This document shows positions 43,602-53,869 of a DNA stretch of 64,000 nucleotides, one piece after another. The stretch is from Sphingomonas mollis (GTDB lineage Bacteria > Pseudomonadota > Alphaproteobacteria > Sphingomonadales > Sphingomonadaceae), in contig NZ_JAELXS010000006.1 of the NCBI RefSeq assembly GCF_016427505.1, positions 1 to 64,000 on the forward strand, written 5' to 3'. The position numbers were made by a program, and so were the translations under genes. The notes beneath the pieces are model-generated. The model made no database searches and was not told the origin of the DNA. It saw only the letters and a program-made list of their open reading frames with translations. Within the stretch, counting starts at the first letter, position 1, and each line of letters starts with the position of its first letter.

Positions 43602-44878
43602 TCGACACGATCTTCGCCATATCCAGCGGGCGGCCACCGGCGGGGATCGCGGTGATCCGGGTCAGCGGACCGATGGCGATGGCGGCGGCAACGTCGTTGG
43701 CTGGTACATTGCCTTCGCCGCGCCAAGCTACGCTGCGGCCGCTGCGCAATGCGGATAGGATGTTGCTGGACCGCGCGCTGGTGATCGTCTTTCCGGGGCC
43801 GCGGACCGCGACCGGTGAGGATGTGGTGGAGTTGCACTGCCATGGCGGTCGCGCTGTCGTGGCCGCCGTAGAACGCGCTTTGGGCGAGACACCCGGCTGC
43901 CGGATCGCGGAGCCGGGCGAATTTACCAGACGGGCGCTGATGCACGGACGGATCGATCTGGCGGAAGCGGAGGGTCTGGCCGATTTGCTGGAGGCCGAAA
44001 CCGAGACGCAACGGATCGCGGCGCTGGCGGCGGCGGAGGGCCGGATCAGTCGACAGATCACACGCTGGCTGGATGGGATCGCGATATTGTCAGCTCGGAT
44101 CGAAGCGGTTCTCGATCATGCGGACGAGGATGACGTCGATGCGGGCGATCATGAGGTAGCGCGCATCATCCGTGAGATGCACGATCTGGCGGCAGAGATC
44201 GGGGCAGTGGCGGCTGCACCACCGGTAGAACGACTGCGGGACGGGATCAGGGTCGTGATCGGCGGATCGCCCAATGCCGGCAAGTCCACGCTGCTCAATC
44301 TGCTGGCGGAGCGGGATGCGGCGATCGTTTCGCCGATCGCGGGGACGACGCGTGACCGGATCGAGGCGACGGTGATGCGGCGGGGCATCGCTTATATTCT
44401 GCTGGATACCGCCGGTCTGACCGAAACCGATGACGCGGTCGAGGCAATAGGGGTCGAGCGCGCCAATCAGGCGATCCAGTCCGCCGATATCCTCTTGTGG
44501 CTCGACGACATCCGACCACCACGAACAGATGCGCTGTGGGTGTATCCTCGCGCTGATTTGCCGGAGCGGCATGGCATGCCGGAAGGGCCGACCATGGCCG
44601 TGCGTCAGGATCGGTCGGAAAGTATCGATCGGCTATGGCAGGAGATCGAACAGCGCGCCGTATCGCTGTTGCCTCAAGCTGATACGTTGCCCTTGCGCGA
44701 GCGTCATCGAATGCTTTGCCGAGACGCGGTCGCAGGGATGAAAACCTCCACCAATGACCCGCTTTTGATAGGTGAGCACCTACGTTGCGCGCGCGTAGCG
44801 CTTGCCGGTATCGTAGGTACGGATGCGACAGAAATAATGCTCGACGCGCTGTTCTCGCGTTTTTGCCTCGGAAAGTGA
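43598..44878 (+). CDS. mnmE: tRNA modification GTPase MnmE
   Basis: A 426-residue protein: tetrahydrofolate-binding N-domain (DTIFAISSGRPPAGIAVIRVSGP is shortened here to its DTIFAISSG start; AEPGEFTRRALMHGRIDLA is central), G domain with GSPNAGKSTLLN and LLDTAGLTET, and the C-terminal FCLGK with the catalytic Cys. With MnmG it modifies U34 of tRNAs. The protein is slightly shorter than E. coli MnmE (454). It starts the mnmE-mnmG-rsmG-parA-parB block. Confidence 0.96.
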   Translation: MIDTIFAISSGRPPAGIAVIRVSGPMAMAAATSLAGTLPSPRQATLRPLRNADRMLLDRALVIVFPGPRTATGEDVVELHCHGGRAVVAAVERALGETPGCRIAEPGEFTRRALMHGRIDLAEAEGLADLLEAETETQRIAALAAAEGRISRQITRWLDGIAILSARIEAVLDHADEDDVDAGDHEVARIIREMHDLAAEIGAVAAAPPVERLRDGIRVVIGGSPNAGKSTLLNLLAERDAAIVSPIAGTTRDRIEATVMRRGIAYILLDTAGLTETDDAVEAIGVERANQAIQSADILLWLDDIRPPRTDALWVYPRADLPERHGMPEGPTMAVRQDRSESIDRLWQEIEQRAVSLLPQADTLPLRERHRMLCRDAVAGMKTSTNDPLLIGEHLRCARVALAGIVGTDATEIMLDALFSRFCLGK

Positions 44879-44894
44879 TGTTCCACGTGGAACG
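44879..44894. other. parS: parS site between mnmE and mnmG
   Basis: TGTTCCACGTGGAACG is a 14-bp perfect palindrome of the ParB-site type, starting directly after the mnmE stop and 2.5 kb before parA. It lies 6.6 kb from the predicted oriC. Confidence 0.85.
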
Positions 44895-44933
44895 TTTTTG
44901 ACGGCACCCGGCCGTTGGCGATAAGGCAATGCC

Positions 44934-46769
44934 ATGTTTGACGTGATCGTGATCGGCGCCGGCCATGCCGGCGTGGAGGCCGCCATGACTGCCGCCCGGC
45001 GAGGGGCGATGGTGGCTCTTGTTACCTTCGACCGCAATAATCTTGGCGTGATGTCGTGCAATCCATCGATCGGCGGGTTGGGCAAGGGGCATATCGTTCG
45101 AGAGATTGACGCCTTTGACGGCATCATGGCGAGAGCGGCGGATGCATCCGCCATCCATCATCGGATGCTCAATCGGAGCAAGGGGGCGGCTGTACAGGGT
45201 CCGCGGATTCAGGCTGATCGTGCGCTCTATGCTTCTGCCGTTCGGGCGATGGTGACCGCTGAAGAACGCGTCGATGTGATCGCTGGTGACGTGATCGATA
45301 TCGATTTTGCGGGCGGCAAGATTGCAGGTGTCACGCTGGCGGGGGGTGCAAAGCTACCCGCAAGAGCGGTGGTCATTGCCACGGGCACGTTTCTGGGCGG
45401 GCGCCTGTTTCGCGGCAGCGAGCGAGGCGAAGGTGGTCGGGTCGATGAGCGGGGGGCGGGGCCGCTGGCTGACCGGTTGCGCGCTTTGAACTTGCCGATG
45501 GCTCGGCTGAAAACGGGGACACCGCCACGGTTGGATGGCCGAACGATCGACTGGGCACGGTTGGAAGAACAGCCATCGGATAATGATGGCTGGACGATGT
45601 CTGCGCTGACGCACGGTCGTTCCGTGCCGCAGATTGCCTGTGCGATCACAAGAACGACGGCCGCGACCCATGCGATCATCCGCGATGCGATCCCTGAATC
45701 GCCGCTATTCTCGGGGGCGATCGAGGGTGCGGGACCGCGTTATTGTCCGTCGATCGAGGACAAGATTCACCGCTTCGGCGATCGTGATGGTCACCAGATA
45801 TTCCTTGAGCCGGAGGGGCTGAATGACCCCATGGTCTATCCCAACGGCCTGTCGACATCGATCGGGGCAACGGCGCAGGCGGCCATGCTGGCAACCATTC
45901 CGGGGTTGGAACAGGCTCGTATTACTACGGCCGGCTATGCCGTAGAATATGACCATATCGACCCGCGGGCGCTGGAGCCTACATTGGCACTACGTACCAT
46001 GCCCGGTTTGTTTTTTGCCGGGCAGATCAACGGAACCACCGGGTACGAAGAGGCGGCGGGGCAGGGACTTGTTGCAGGACTGAACGCGGCGGCTCATGCA
46101 ATAAATCTCGATCCTGTCCGCCTGGACCGTGCCTCGTCCTATATAGGTGTCATGATCGACGACCTGGTATTGCAGGGTGTCACCGAGCCTTACCGGATGC
46201 TGACCGCGCGGGCTGAATATCGTCTGGCGTTGAGGGCGGACAATGCGGAAACCCGGCTGGGCTGCATCGCTCAGGCAGCGGGGTGCGTTAGCGAGCAACG
46301 GCGAGAGCATCAGCACCAGCGTGAAGCGGAACGTTCGACGTTTCGCCAACGCCTTGCGACGGTTCACTCGGCCAGCGAGGTGGCCGATCAGGGTGGTGGT
46401 GTCAGCCGTGATGGAGCCAAGCGGACGGCATGGGAATGGCTGCGGTTCGAAGGCGTAACTCTCGACCAGATCGCGCCACAGGCTTGCGAGGGGGTCGAGC
46501 CTGCGATCGTCAGCGAGATCGTGGAGGATGCGCGCTACGCACCGTATCTCGAACGACAGGCGGAAGAGGTACGCCGCCTTCGCGCGGATGAGGATGTGCT
46601 GTTGCCGGACGTGATCGACTACGCGGCGGTGCCGGGGCTCTCTTTGGAGATGGTCGCCCGGTTGGGCGCGAGCCGCCCACGGTCTCTCGCAGCTGCTGCC
46701 CGTGTTCGAGGGGTGACGCCAGCGGCGCTGTCGGCGGTGTTGCTTCATGCCAAGAAGGTAGCGGCGTGA
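44934..46769 (+). CDS. mnmG: tRNA uridine-5-carboxymethylaminomethyl modification enzyme MnmG (GidA)
   Basis: A 611-residue FAD protein: VIVIGAGHAGVEAAMTAARR, MSCNPSIGGLGKGHIVREID, ATGTFLGGRLFRG, and FFAGQINGTTGYEEAAGQGL in the C-terminal FAD block. It forms a complex with MnmE to install the cmnm5 group at tRNA wobble U34. The stop overlaps the rsmG GTG start. Confidence 0.97.
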   Translation: MFDVIVIGAGHAGVEAAMTAARRGAMVALVTFDRNNLGVMSCNPSIGGLGKGHIVREIDAFDGIMARAADASAIHHRMLNRSKGAAVQGPRIQADRALYASAVRAMVTAEERVDVIAGDVIDIDFAGGKIAGVTLAGGAKLPARAVVIATGTFLGGRLFRGSERGEGGRVDERGAGPLADRLRALNLPMARLKTGTPPRLDGRTIDWARLEEQPSDNDGWTMSALTHGRSVPQIACAITRTTAATHAIIRDAIPESPLFSGAIEGAGPRYCPSIEDKIHRFGDRDGHQIFLEPEGLNDPMVYPNGLSTSIGATAQAAMLATIPGLEQARITTAGYAVEYDHIDPRALEPTLALRTMPGLFFAGQINGTTGYEEAAGQGLVAGLNAAAHAINLDPVRLDRASSYIGVMIDDLVLQGVTEPYRMLTARAEYRLALRADNAETRLGCIAQAAGCVSEQRREHQHQREAERSTFRQRLATVHSASEVADQGGGVSRDGAKRTAWEWLRFEGVTLDQIAPQACEGVEPAIVSEIVEDARYAPYLERQAEEVRRLRADEDVLLPDVIDYAAVPGLSLEMVARLGASRPRSLAAAARVRGVTPAALSAVLLHAKKVAA

Positions 46770-47371
46770 CGGAGATCGAAGCGCAGGATTGGGTGCGGCA
46801 GCGGGTCGATGCACTTGCGTTCGACAGGATGATATCGTTCGTCGATATGGTAGTGACGGAGAATAGCCGGCAAAACCTGATCTCGCCGGCGACGATACCG
46901 GCGATCTGGGACCGCCATGTTGTCGACTCGTTGCAGCTGATCGAGATGGCCGGAGGTGCTGCCGGGCGTTGGTTGGATATCGGAACGGGTGGGGGATTTC
47001 CCGGAATGGTGTTGGCCATCGCCGGTTGCAGCCCGATCATGATGGTCGAGCCGCGGCGCAAGCGGGCTGATTTTCTGGCTGAAAGTATCGAGCGATTGAG
47101 CCTGACGGATGCGAAGATCGCTGCCAGCAAAGTCGAAAATATCGAGTGGACTGCGGATGTCATCACGGCGCGCGCAGTCGCTTCCGTGGAAAAGCTTTTG
47201 ATTGCCGCAGCGCATTGCGCCACAAAGACGACGCGATGGCTACTACCGCGAGGGACGGTGGATGCCTCATCGCTTCCGGCGTTATGCGCCCGTCATCAGC
47301 TGGTGTTTCACGTGGAACAAAGCCTCACTCGTTCCGACTCGTTTATTTTGGTGCTGGAGCCTCGCGCATGA
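46766..47371 (+). CDS. rsmG: 16S rRNA (guanine527-N7)-methyltransferase (GidB)
   Basis: A 201-residue SAM methyltransferase with ISPATIPAIWDRHVVDSLQL, LDIGTGGGFPGMVLAIAG and ITARAVASVEKLLIAAAH. It methylates G527 of 16S rRNA; loss gives low streptomycin resistance in several bacteria. GTG start overlaps mnmG; stop overlaps parA (ATGA). A parS site lies inside its 3' end. Confidence 0.95.
   Translation: MTEIEAQDWVRQRVDALAFDRMISFVDMVVTENSRQNLISPATIPAIWDRHVVDSLQLIEMAGGAAGRWLDIGTGGGFPGMVLAIAGCSPIMMVEPRRKRADFLAESIERLSLTDAKIAASKVENIEWTADVITARAVASVEKLLIAAAHCATKTTRWLLPRGTVDASSLPALCARHQLVFHVEQSLTRSDSFILVLEPRA
47304..47319. other. parS: parS-like site within rsmG
   Basis: TGTTTCACGTGGAACA, one base from the perfect palindrome, lies in the coding region of rsmG, 49 nt before parA. 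It encodes VFHVEQ, showing that the gene tolerates the site. Confidence 0.8.
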
Positions 47372-48150
47372 CGACCGTGATCGCGATCGCGAACCAGAAG
47401 GGCGGGGTCGGCAAGACCACCAGTGCGATCAATCTGGGTACGGCATTGGCAGCTACGGGCAGCCGTGTCCTGCTGATCGATCTTGATCCCCAGGGGAACG
47501 CATCGACGGGTCTGGGCATCGGCCATTCTCAACGGCAGCGGTCGAGCTATGATGTCCTGATCGGGTCGTCCACCGTCTCTCAGGCGACCGTGCCGACCAA
47601 GGTGCCACGGCTCGATCTGATGCCTGCCACCGTCGATCTGTCAGGCGCAGAGATCGAGTTGGTCGATTTCGACGCACGGACGCATCGGCTCGATCTCGCG
47701 TTGAAGGGATCGACGGGCAGTTGGGATATCATCCTGATCGATTGTCCCCCTTCGTTGGGGTTGCTGACGATAAATGCCATGGTCGCGGCCGATGCTCTGC
47801 TGGTGCCGCTACAATGTGAGTTCTTCGCATTGGAGGGGCTGTCTCAGTTGCTGAGCACGGTCGAGCGTATCCGTAGCCGCTTCAATCCCGGTCTTTCGAT
47901 ACTGGGCGTGGCGTTGACGATGTACGACCGCCGCAATCGACTGACGGAGCAGGTATCGACCGACGTCCGCGCCGTCTTGGGATCGGTCGTGTTTCAGACG
48001 GTGATCCCGCGCAACGTCCGCTTGTCGGAGGCCCCCAGTCATGGCTTGCCGGCGCTGATCTACGACCATCGGTGTTCGGGATCGGAAGCCTATATGGCGT
48101 TGGCGCGTGAGATGATCCAGCGCTTGCCGCGTGCGGCGGCAGCGGCATGA
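47368..48150 (+). CDS. parA: Chromosome partitioning ATPase ParA
   Basis: A 260-residue deviant Walker A ATPase: IAIANQKGGVGKTTSAINLG, LLIDLDPQGNASTGLG and IILIDCPPSLGLLTINAM. It forms a DNA-bound gradient that pulls ParB-parS complexes to the poles. It has no N-terminal DNA-binding domain, so it is a chromosomal type Soj/ParA. ATGA overlaps with both neighbours. Confidence 0.97.
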   Translation: MTTVIAIANQKGGVGKTTSAINLGTALAATGSRVLLIDLDPQGNASTGLGIGHSQRQRSSYDVLIGSSTVSQATVPTKVPRLDLMPATVDLSGAEIELVDFDARTHRLDLALKGSTGSWDIILIDCPPSLGLLTINAMVAADALLVPLQCEFFALEGLSQLLSTVERIRSRFNPGLSILGVALTMYDRRNRLTEQVSTDVRAVLGSVVFQTVIPRNVRLSEAPSHGLPALIYDHRCSGSEAYMALAREMIQRLPRAAAAA

Positions 48151-49052
48151 GCGAGGCTGCGCGTCGGCCGCGAGGCGGTCTGGGTCGGGGACTCGATGCC
48201 TTGCTGGGCGAAATGGCCCGTGAGGCGCCGGTGGCCTCGGATACGGAAACGCCGAGCGGGTTGCGGATGCTGCCGGTCAATTCGCTGGCGCCGCACCCGG
48301 ATCAGCCACGTCGTCGGTTCGACGAGGCGTTGCTGGACGAACTCGCCGCCTCGATTGCGGCACGCGGATTGATCCAGCCGATCGTCGTGCGGCCACATGG
48401 CCATCAATTCCAGATCGTCGCGGGCGAACGCCGCTGGCGGGCAGCGCAGCGCGCACGGCTCCATGAAGTACCCGTCGTGGTGCGTGATCTCGACGACGCC
48501 GAGACGCTGGAAATCGCGCTTATCGAGAATATCCAGCGGCAGGATCTGAACGCGATCGAGGAAGCGCAGGCCTATCAGCGGCTCGCCGGTGAGTACGGCC
48601 ATACGCAGGATGCACTGGCCAAAATCGTTCACAAGTCGCGTAGCCACGTCGCCAACCTGTTGCGGCTGCTGGAGTTACCCGACGAGGTTCAGGCGCAGGT
48701 CGTCGACGGATCGCTGTCGATGGGTCATGCCAGGGCGTTGCTCGGCGCACCGGATGTCGAGGGGCTGGCATCGCAAGTCGTCGCCCGCGGCATGTCGGTG
48801 CGCGAAACCGAGAAGCTGGCGCGTGAGAGCAAGGCACCGCGCGATCGGGCAGGGGCCAATCGACCGTCGTCACAGGGCGGCATGGACGCCGGCAACGCGG
48901 ACATCGCGGCACTGGAACGGCAGCTGGCCGACCTGCTGGGGGTGGCGGTATCCGTGACCCATGGTGAGAAGGGTGGCTCGCTGACGCTGGGATACTCGAC
49001 GCTCGATCAGCTCGACATGATCTGTCAGCGGCTCACGGGCGAGACGATCTAG
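48147..49052 (+). CDS. parB: Chromosome partitioning protein ParB
   Basis: A 301-residue ParB: the CTPase box GERRWRAAQRARLHEVPVVV, Arg-rich IENIQRQDLNAIEEAQAY and the helix-turn-helix AKIVHKSRSHVANLLRLLEL which reads parS. The C-terminal 45 residues are the dimerisation zipper. Its TAG and that of the convergent holA share one CTAG. Confidence 0.97.
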   Translation: MSEAARRPRGGLGRGLDALLGEMAREAPVASDTETPSGLRMLPVNSLAPHPDQPRRRFDEALLDELAASIAARGLIQPIVVRPHGHQFQIVAGERRWRAAQRARLHEVPVVVRDLDDAETLEIALIENIQRQDLNAIEEAQAYQRLAGEYGHTQDALAKIVHKSRSHVANLLRLLELPDEVQAQVVDGSLSMGHARALLGAPDVEGLASQVVARGMSVRETEKLARESKAPRDRAGANRPSSQGGMDAGNADIAALERQLADLLGVAVSVTHGEKGGSLTLGYSTLDQLDMICQRLTGETI

Positions 49053-50062
49053 CCCCGCCGCGCCAGCGCGCGGGCGAGTTGTAACACCGCTTCATCCGCC
49101 AAGACGCCGCCCGCGTTACCGGGGCTCATCACCGCACGCTCGGCGGCACGGGTTCGGGCGAGTGCCGTCGATAACATCATCGGCGTCCACCGGCGTAGCG
49201 CCCTTGCCGTCGCGTCCTCATCGCGAAAGAACACCCGGTGACGCTTCATCACGGCATCGACGGGTTCGCCGTTCGCCACATCGGCGCGCATATCGATCAG
49301 GGCGACGAGCCGGCGGGCGATCTGCCGCAACCAGGGAATGGGCGAGGTGCCGGCCTCGCTCAGCCGGTTGAGTTCCTCGGCCAGATGATCGGGTCGCCCT
49401 TCGACCAGAGCCTCCACCGCGCGTGTCGCCTCCGCTTCATCAAGGTCGGCACCGACGAGATCGAGCGCCTGATGATCGAGTTCCTGGGGTCGATCGGGCG
49501 CCGCATCGAGGAACAGCGCGAACTTCTCGATCTCCTGCGCCATCACCGAGCGATCGCCGCTGCTGGCGGTGACCAGCCGGGCCGCGACGCCGGTCGCCAG
49601 CCGCATCCCCCGTTCACCGGCCAGCGTCGTCGCCAGCCGTTCGGCGTCCTGCGCCGTCGGGGGATAGCACGCGAAGGCGAGGGCGTGGGGGGAGTCGATG
49701 GCCATCTTCACGATCTTCGCGGTCGAACGAACGCCGGGTGCAATCGCGACCACCGGATTGCCGGCTGCTTCAGCGGTCAGCAGCGCGGTGACGGCGGTGA
49801 CGCTTTCGTCACCCATGCCGGTCACGCGAATATGGCGGGCATCGCCGAACAGCGACATCGACGCAGCTTCGTCGGCCAGCCGGGCCGGATCGGAACGAAG
49901 CGTGGCGCCATCCAGATCGACGCGTTCCGCCCGATCGCCCATCGCCTGCGCCAGCACCGCCGCGAGTGCGCCGGCGCCGGCCTCATCGGGGCCGTGGAGC
50001 AGGTAAAAGCGGAGACGTGGCGCGGCGAGCGCCTGACGGATCTGGTTGGCGCTCGCCTTCAC
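49049..50062 (-). CDS. holA: DNA polymerase III delta subunit
   Basis: A 337-residue clamp-loader subunit: YLLHGPDEAGAGALAAVLAQ, MSLFGDARHIRVTGMGDESV and the helical C-terminus. It opens the beta clamp. It lies last in leuS-lptE-holA, overlapping lptE by 4 nt and parB tail-to-tail by 4 nt. Confidence 0.93.
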   Translation of the reverse strand: MKASANQIRQALAAPRLRFYLLHGPDEAGAGALAAVLAQAMGDRAERVDLDGATLRSDPARLADEAASMSLFGDARHIRVTGMGDESVTAVTALLTAEAAGNPVVAIAPGVRSTAKIVKMAIDSPHALAFACYPPTAQDAERLATTLAGERGMRLATGVAARLVTASSGDRSVMAQEIEKFALFLDAAPDRPQELDHQALDLVGADLDEAEATRAVEALVEGRPDHLAEELNRLSEAGTSPIPWLRQIARRLVALIDMRADVANGEPVDAVMKRHRVFFRDEDATARALRRWTPMMLSTALARTRAAERAVMSPGNAGGVLADEAVLQLARALARRG

Positions 50063-50604
50063 GGGACCGGCGTGGGGGCGGGCGTAACGGCGGGCGGCGC
50101 TTCAGTCCCGCTTCTCCGCTGCTGGGCATACAGGGCGATCCGGGCGACGATCTTGTCGGCCACGATGCCTGAGAGGCGCTCCAGCGCGGTGTTTTCGGCC
50201 GCGATGGTCGCATATTCGGACTGGACGACATCGATCCCCGCATCCGAGCCAGCCGTAGCATCGACCACGACGGTGCTGTCCGTCATATCGACCAGCTGGA
50301 ACCGCGCGCGCAGCGTTCGCCGTTCCCGCGTGACGCTGTCGTCCTGACGAACGCCAAGACCAATAATCTGATCGTCCAGCCGGATATCGAGCCGATAACG
50401 GGGTGCACCGCTGGCACCGAGTCGGTCGCGCAGCGAGGTGGCGATAAGCCATCCCGCCTTGCCCTCGATCGGCGATACCTCGACCTGCGTCAGCGCCGAC
50501 GCGACGCTACCGCTCGAACCGCCGCCATACAGCGGTCTCAGTCCGCAACCCGACAGGATCGGCGCCGAGGCGATCGCTGCGACGAGGAGCCAGCGGGCCA
50601 TCAT
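50059..50604 (-). CDS. lptE: LPS assembly lipoprotein LptE
   Basis: A 181-residue lipoprotein with lipobox [14 protein letters not shown], the usual LptE start, and a C-terminal Pro-rich tail. LptE plugs LptD at the outer membrane to insert lipopolysaccharide or, in sphingomonads, possibly related glycolipids. It overlaps leuS by 4 nt. Confidence 0.9.
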   Translation of the reverse strand: MMARWLLVAAIASAPILSGCGLRPLYGGGSSGSVASALTQVEVSPIEGKAGWLIATSLRDRLGASGAPRYRLDIRLDDQIIGLGVRQDDSVTRERRTLRARFQLVDMTDSTVVVDATAGSDAGIDVVQSEYATIAAENTALERLSGIVADKIVARIALYAQQRRSGTEAPPAVTPAPTPVP

Positions 50605-53189
50605 GCGACGATATTCACGAGACGGTCGGGCACGACGATCACCTTGCGCGGGGACTGGCCTTCGAGCAGCCGGATGACCTTGTCGCTGGCCAGCGCCGTC
50701 GTTTCCAGCACATCTTTCGGCGTCCCCTTGGCGACGACCAGCGTGTCGCGCAGCTTGCCGTTGACCTGCACCGCAATCGTCACCTCGTCATCGACCAGCA
50801 AGGCCGGATCGACGGTGGGCCAGGGAGCATCGGCGATCAGGCCCTCACGTCCGGCCATGCCCCACGCCTCCTCTGCCAGATGCGGCACCATCGGCGATGC
50901 CAGGCGCAGCAGCGTGTCGATGGCGGTGCGACGGTCGGCGGAGGCAGGCGCTTTCTCGATCGCATTGGCGAGCGTGTAGAGCAGCGCCACCGCCTTGTTG
51001 AACTGCAGTCCCTCGATCGCTTCGGCAACGCCGGTGGTGCTACGGTGGGCCAGCTTGCGCAGCGGCAGATCGTCACCCGTGACATCGTCGATATCCGCGC
51101 CGAACAGCCGCCAGAGGCGCTGGACGAAACGCCACGATCCTTCGATACCGGCTTCGGACCAGGGCAGGTCGCGTTCGGGCGGACTGTCCGACAGCATGAA
51201 CCAGCGGACGGCGTCGGCGCCATATTGATCGACGATCGGTTCTGGATCGATCGTGTTCTTCTTGGACTTCGACATCTTCTCGACGCGGCCGACCGTGATC
51301 GGATGGCCGGTCGCGATCTCGGTGCCGTCGCGAACGTCATCCGGGGCGAGCCAGCGGCCATCGGAGGACTTGTATGTCTCGTGCGTCACCATGCCCTGCG
51401 TGAACAGGCCGGCGAACGGCTCGGCGATATCGAGCTTGCCGATATGGCGCAGCGCCCGCGTCCAGAACCGGGCGTAGAGCAGATGCAGGATCGCATGCTC
51501 TACGCCGCCGATATACTGCGCGACGGGCAGCCAGCGTTCCGCCTCGGCGCGGTCGAACGGCTGGTCGTCCGGCTGGCTCGCGAAACGGATGAAATACCAG
51601 GACGAATCGACGAAGGTGTCGAGCGTGTCGGTTTCGCGAACTGCATCCGCGCCGCAGGACGGGCAGGCGACGTGTTTCCACGTCGGATGCCGGTCGAGCG
51701 GGTTGCCGGGGATCGCGAACGATACGTCATCGGGCAGGATGACGGGCAGTTGATCCTGCGGTACCGGCACAACGCCGCATGCGCCGCAGTGGATGATCGG
51801 GATCGGCGTGCCCCAGTAACGCTGGCGGCTGACGCCCCAGTCGCGCAGGCGGAACACGGTGGTGCCGGTACCCCAGCCTTCAACCTCGGCCCGGTCAATC
51901 ACCGCGCGCTTGGCGTCCTCGATCGTCATCCCATCGAGGAAGTGCGAGTTCACGATGGTGCCGGCGCCGGTATAGGCCTCGTCATCGGTGAATGCCGGTT
52001 CGTCGGTAGCGCCGTCGGACACGACGCGCTTGATCGTCAGGCCGTATTTGCGGGCGAAATCGAAATCGCGCTGGTCGTGCGCCGGCACGCCGAACACCGC
52101 GCCGGTGCCATATTCCATCAGCACGAAGTTCGCGATGTAGATCGGCAACTGCCAACTTGAGTCGAGCGGATGCTGCGCGGTCAGGCCGGTGTCGAAGCCG
52201 AGCTTTTCCTGCGTTTCCAGTTCGGCTGCGGTGGTGCCGCCCTGCTTGCAGCGTTCGATGAAGGCGGCGGCAGCCGGATTGCCTTCGGCCAGCGCACGCG
52301 CGATCGGGTGATCGGCCGCGACCGCGACGAAGCTGGCGCCGAAGATCGTGTCCGGTCGGGTGGTGAAGACCTCGACGCTGTCTTCTCCCCTCCCGCTTGC
52401 GGGAGGGGCTGGGGGAGGGGATGTGTCCGGGTCGGTCGCGACAGGCCCTCCCCCGACCCCTCCCGCGAGCGGGAGGGGAGAAGAAAGGACAAAGCTGAAC
52501 TTCAGCCCCTGACTCTTGCCGATCCAGTTTTCCTGCATCAGCCGGACCTTGTCGGGCCAATGTTCCAGCTTGCCGAGGCCATCTAGCAGTTCGTCGGCGA
52601 AGTCGGTGATCTTCAGGAACCACTGGCTCAGCTTGCGCTTCTCGACCACCGCGCCCGAACGCCAGCCGCGGCCGTCGATCACCTGCTCGTTGGCGAGCAC
52701 GGTCATGTCGACCGGGTCCCAGTTGACCGAGGATTCCTTGCGATAGACCAGCCCGCCTGCAAACAGGTCGAGGAACAGCGCCTGTTCGTGGCCGTAGTAA
52801 TTCGGCTCGCACGTCGCTAGTTCGCGCGTCCAGTCGAGCGCGAAGCCCAGCCGCTTCAGCTGCGCCTTCATCGCGGCGATGTTGGCGCGGGTCCAGGTGC
52901 CGGGATGCACGCCCTTTTCCATCGCGGCATTCTCGGCCGGCATGCCGAACGCGTCCCAGCCCATCGGGTGGAGCACTTCATGCCCGGTCATCCGCCGATA
53001 ACGGGCCAGCACGTCGCCCATCGTATAGTTGCGGACGTGGCCCATATGGATCTTCCCCGATGGATAGGGAAACATCTCAAGCACATAGGCGCGGGGCTTC
53101 GTGCTGGCGTCGTCGGCGGCGAAGGTGCGGCGCTCGTCCCATACACGCTGCCAATGCGCATCGGCCTTGAGCGCGTTGAAGCGCGACAT
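50601..53189 (-). CDS. leuS: Leucyl-tRNA synthetase (with an in-frame repeat insertion)
   Basis: An 862-residue class I synthetase. HIGH-type motif [12 protein letters not shown] near residue 48, editing domain start [14 protein letters not shown] near 273, and KMSKSKKNT near 643. Residues about 236-270 are a Pro/Gly-rich stretch translated from a 102-bp palindromic repeat, located just before the CP1 editing domain. Without them the protein is 828 residues. Start ATG 53189. It heads the leuS-lptE-holA operon. Confidence 0.97.
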   Translation of the reverse strand: MSRFNALKADAHWQRVWDERRTFAADDASTKPRAYVLEMFPYPSGKIHMGHVRNYTMGDVLARYRRMTGHEVLHPMGWDAFGMPAENAAMEKGVHPGTWTRANIAAMKAQLKRLGFALDWTRELATCEPNYYGHEQALFLDLFAGGLVYRKESSVNWDPVDMTVLANEQVIDGRGWRSGAVVEKRKLSQWFLKITDFADELLDGLGKLEHWPDKVRLMQENWIGKSQGLKFSFVLSSPLPLAGGVGGGPVATDPDTSPPPAPPASGRGEDSVEVFTTRPDTIFGASFVAVAADHPIARALAEGNPAAAAFIERCKQGGTTAAELETQEKLGFDTGLTAQHPLDSSWQLPIYIANFVLMEYGTGAVFGVPAHDQRDFDFARKYGLTIKRVVSDGATDEPAFTDDEAYTGAGTIVNSHFLDGMTIEDAKRAVIDRAEVEGWGTGTTVFRLRDWGVSRQRYWGTPIPIIHCGACGVVPVPQDQLPVILPDDVSFAIPGNPLDRHPTWKHVACPSCGADAVRETDTLDTFVDSSWYFIRFASQPDDQPFDRAEAERWLPVAQYIGGVEHAILHLLYARFWTRALRHIGKLDIAEPFAGLFTQGMVTHETYKSSDGRWLAPDDVRDGTEIATGHPITVGRVEKMSKSKKNTIDPEPIVDQYGADAVRWFMLSDSPPERDLPWSEAGIEGSWRFVQRLWRLFGADIDDVTGDDLPLRKLAHRSTTGVAEAIEGLQFNKAVALLYTLANAIEKAPASADRRTAIDTLLRLASPMVPHLAEEAWGMAGREGLIADAPWPTVDPALLVDDEVTIAVQVNGKLRDTLVVAKGTPKDVLETTALASDKVIRLLEGQSPRKVIVVPDRLVNIVA
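52382..52483. repeat. 102-bp palindromic repeat inserted in frame in leuS
   Basis: CTTCTCCCCTCCCGC (52382-52396) and its exact reverse complement (52469-52483) bound a further pair of GGGAGGGGCTGGGGGAGG-like arms. The length is 34 codons, so the frame stays open. The repeat looks like those otherwise found between genes. Confidence 0.88.
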
Positions 53190-53253
53190 TCTTGGTGAAC
53201 TCCGTATCTAACGTGCCGCCCGGCCGCAGATCGGCACGGGCGGAAGGGCGATA

Positions 53254-53688
53254 TCAGCCGGCGATCGACGAGCGGCGCAGGTCGCGGGCGCGGGTGAGGA
53301 TCAGATCCTCAAGCTTCTGCGTGGTGGCGGCCTGCACCGGCGAGGCGACCCACTGGCCACCGCGATTGATCTCACGCAGCGCCGCGACGCGAACCGCATC
53401 GGCGCGCAGATCCTGGTCGAGAATCGTCACCGTCACCTTCATCCGTTCGGTCGGCGTCTGCGGATTGACGTACCAGTCGGTAACGATGACACCGCCGTTC
53501 GAGTCTGTCTGGACCAGCGGCATGAACGACAGCGTGTCGAGGCTGGCCCGCCACAGATAGCTGTTCACGCCGATGGTGGTGACGCGCGACGCGGCGAGAT
53601 CGCTCTTCGGGCGATCACCCTTGCTGGCACAGGCGGAAAGCGACAGCGCGGCGACGAGCCCGAGCGCGAGGGCGGAACGACGATGCAT
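53254..53688 (-). CDS. DUF3576 family lipoprotein
   Basis: A 144-residue exported protein: signal LALGLVAALSLSACASK with lipobox LSAC, then RVTTIGVNSYLWRASLDTLSF and TDWYVNPQTPTERMKVTV, typical of DUF3576. This family commonly precedes leuS in alphaproteobacteria. Function unknown. Start ATG 53688. Confidence 0.9.
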   Translation of the reverse strand: MHRRSALALGLVAALSLSACASKGDRPKSDLAASRVTTIGVNSYLWRASLDTLSFMPLVQTDSNGGVIVTDWYVNPQTPTERMKVTVTILDQDLRADAVRVAALREINRGGQWVASPVQAATTQKLEDLILTRARDLRRSSIAG

Positions 53689-53869
53689 GGGCGTGAATCC
53701 TGCGGGAAAAATCAATCTTGGCCTCTACAGGGGGGCGCCCGCGCCCGCAAGCAGCGCGCCCGACTGTGTGCGCCGTGCAACAGGTAGTATAAATCGCTGT
53801 GGGCCAATGGCGACGGCGGATCGAATCATGGTACGTGCGGTTCGGGACGGGGACCAATTGGAGACATTA

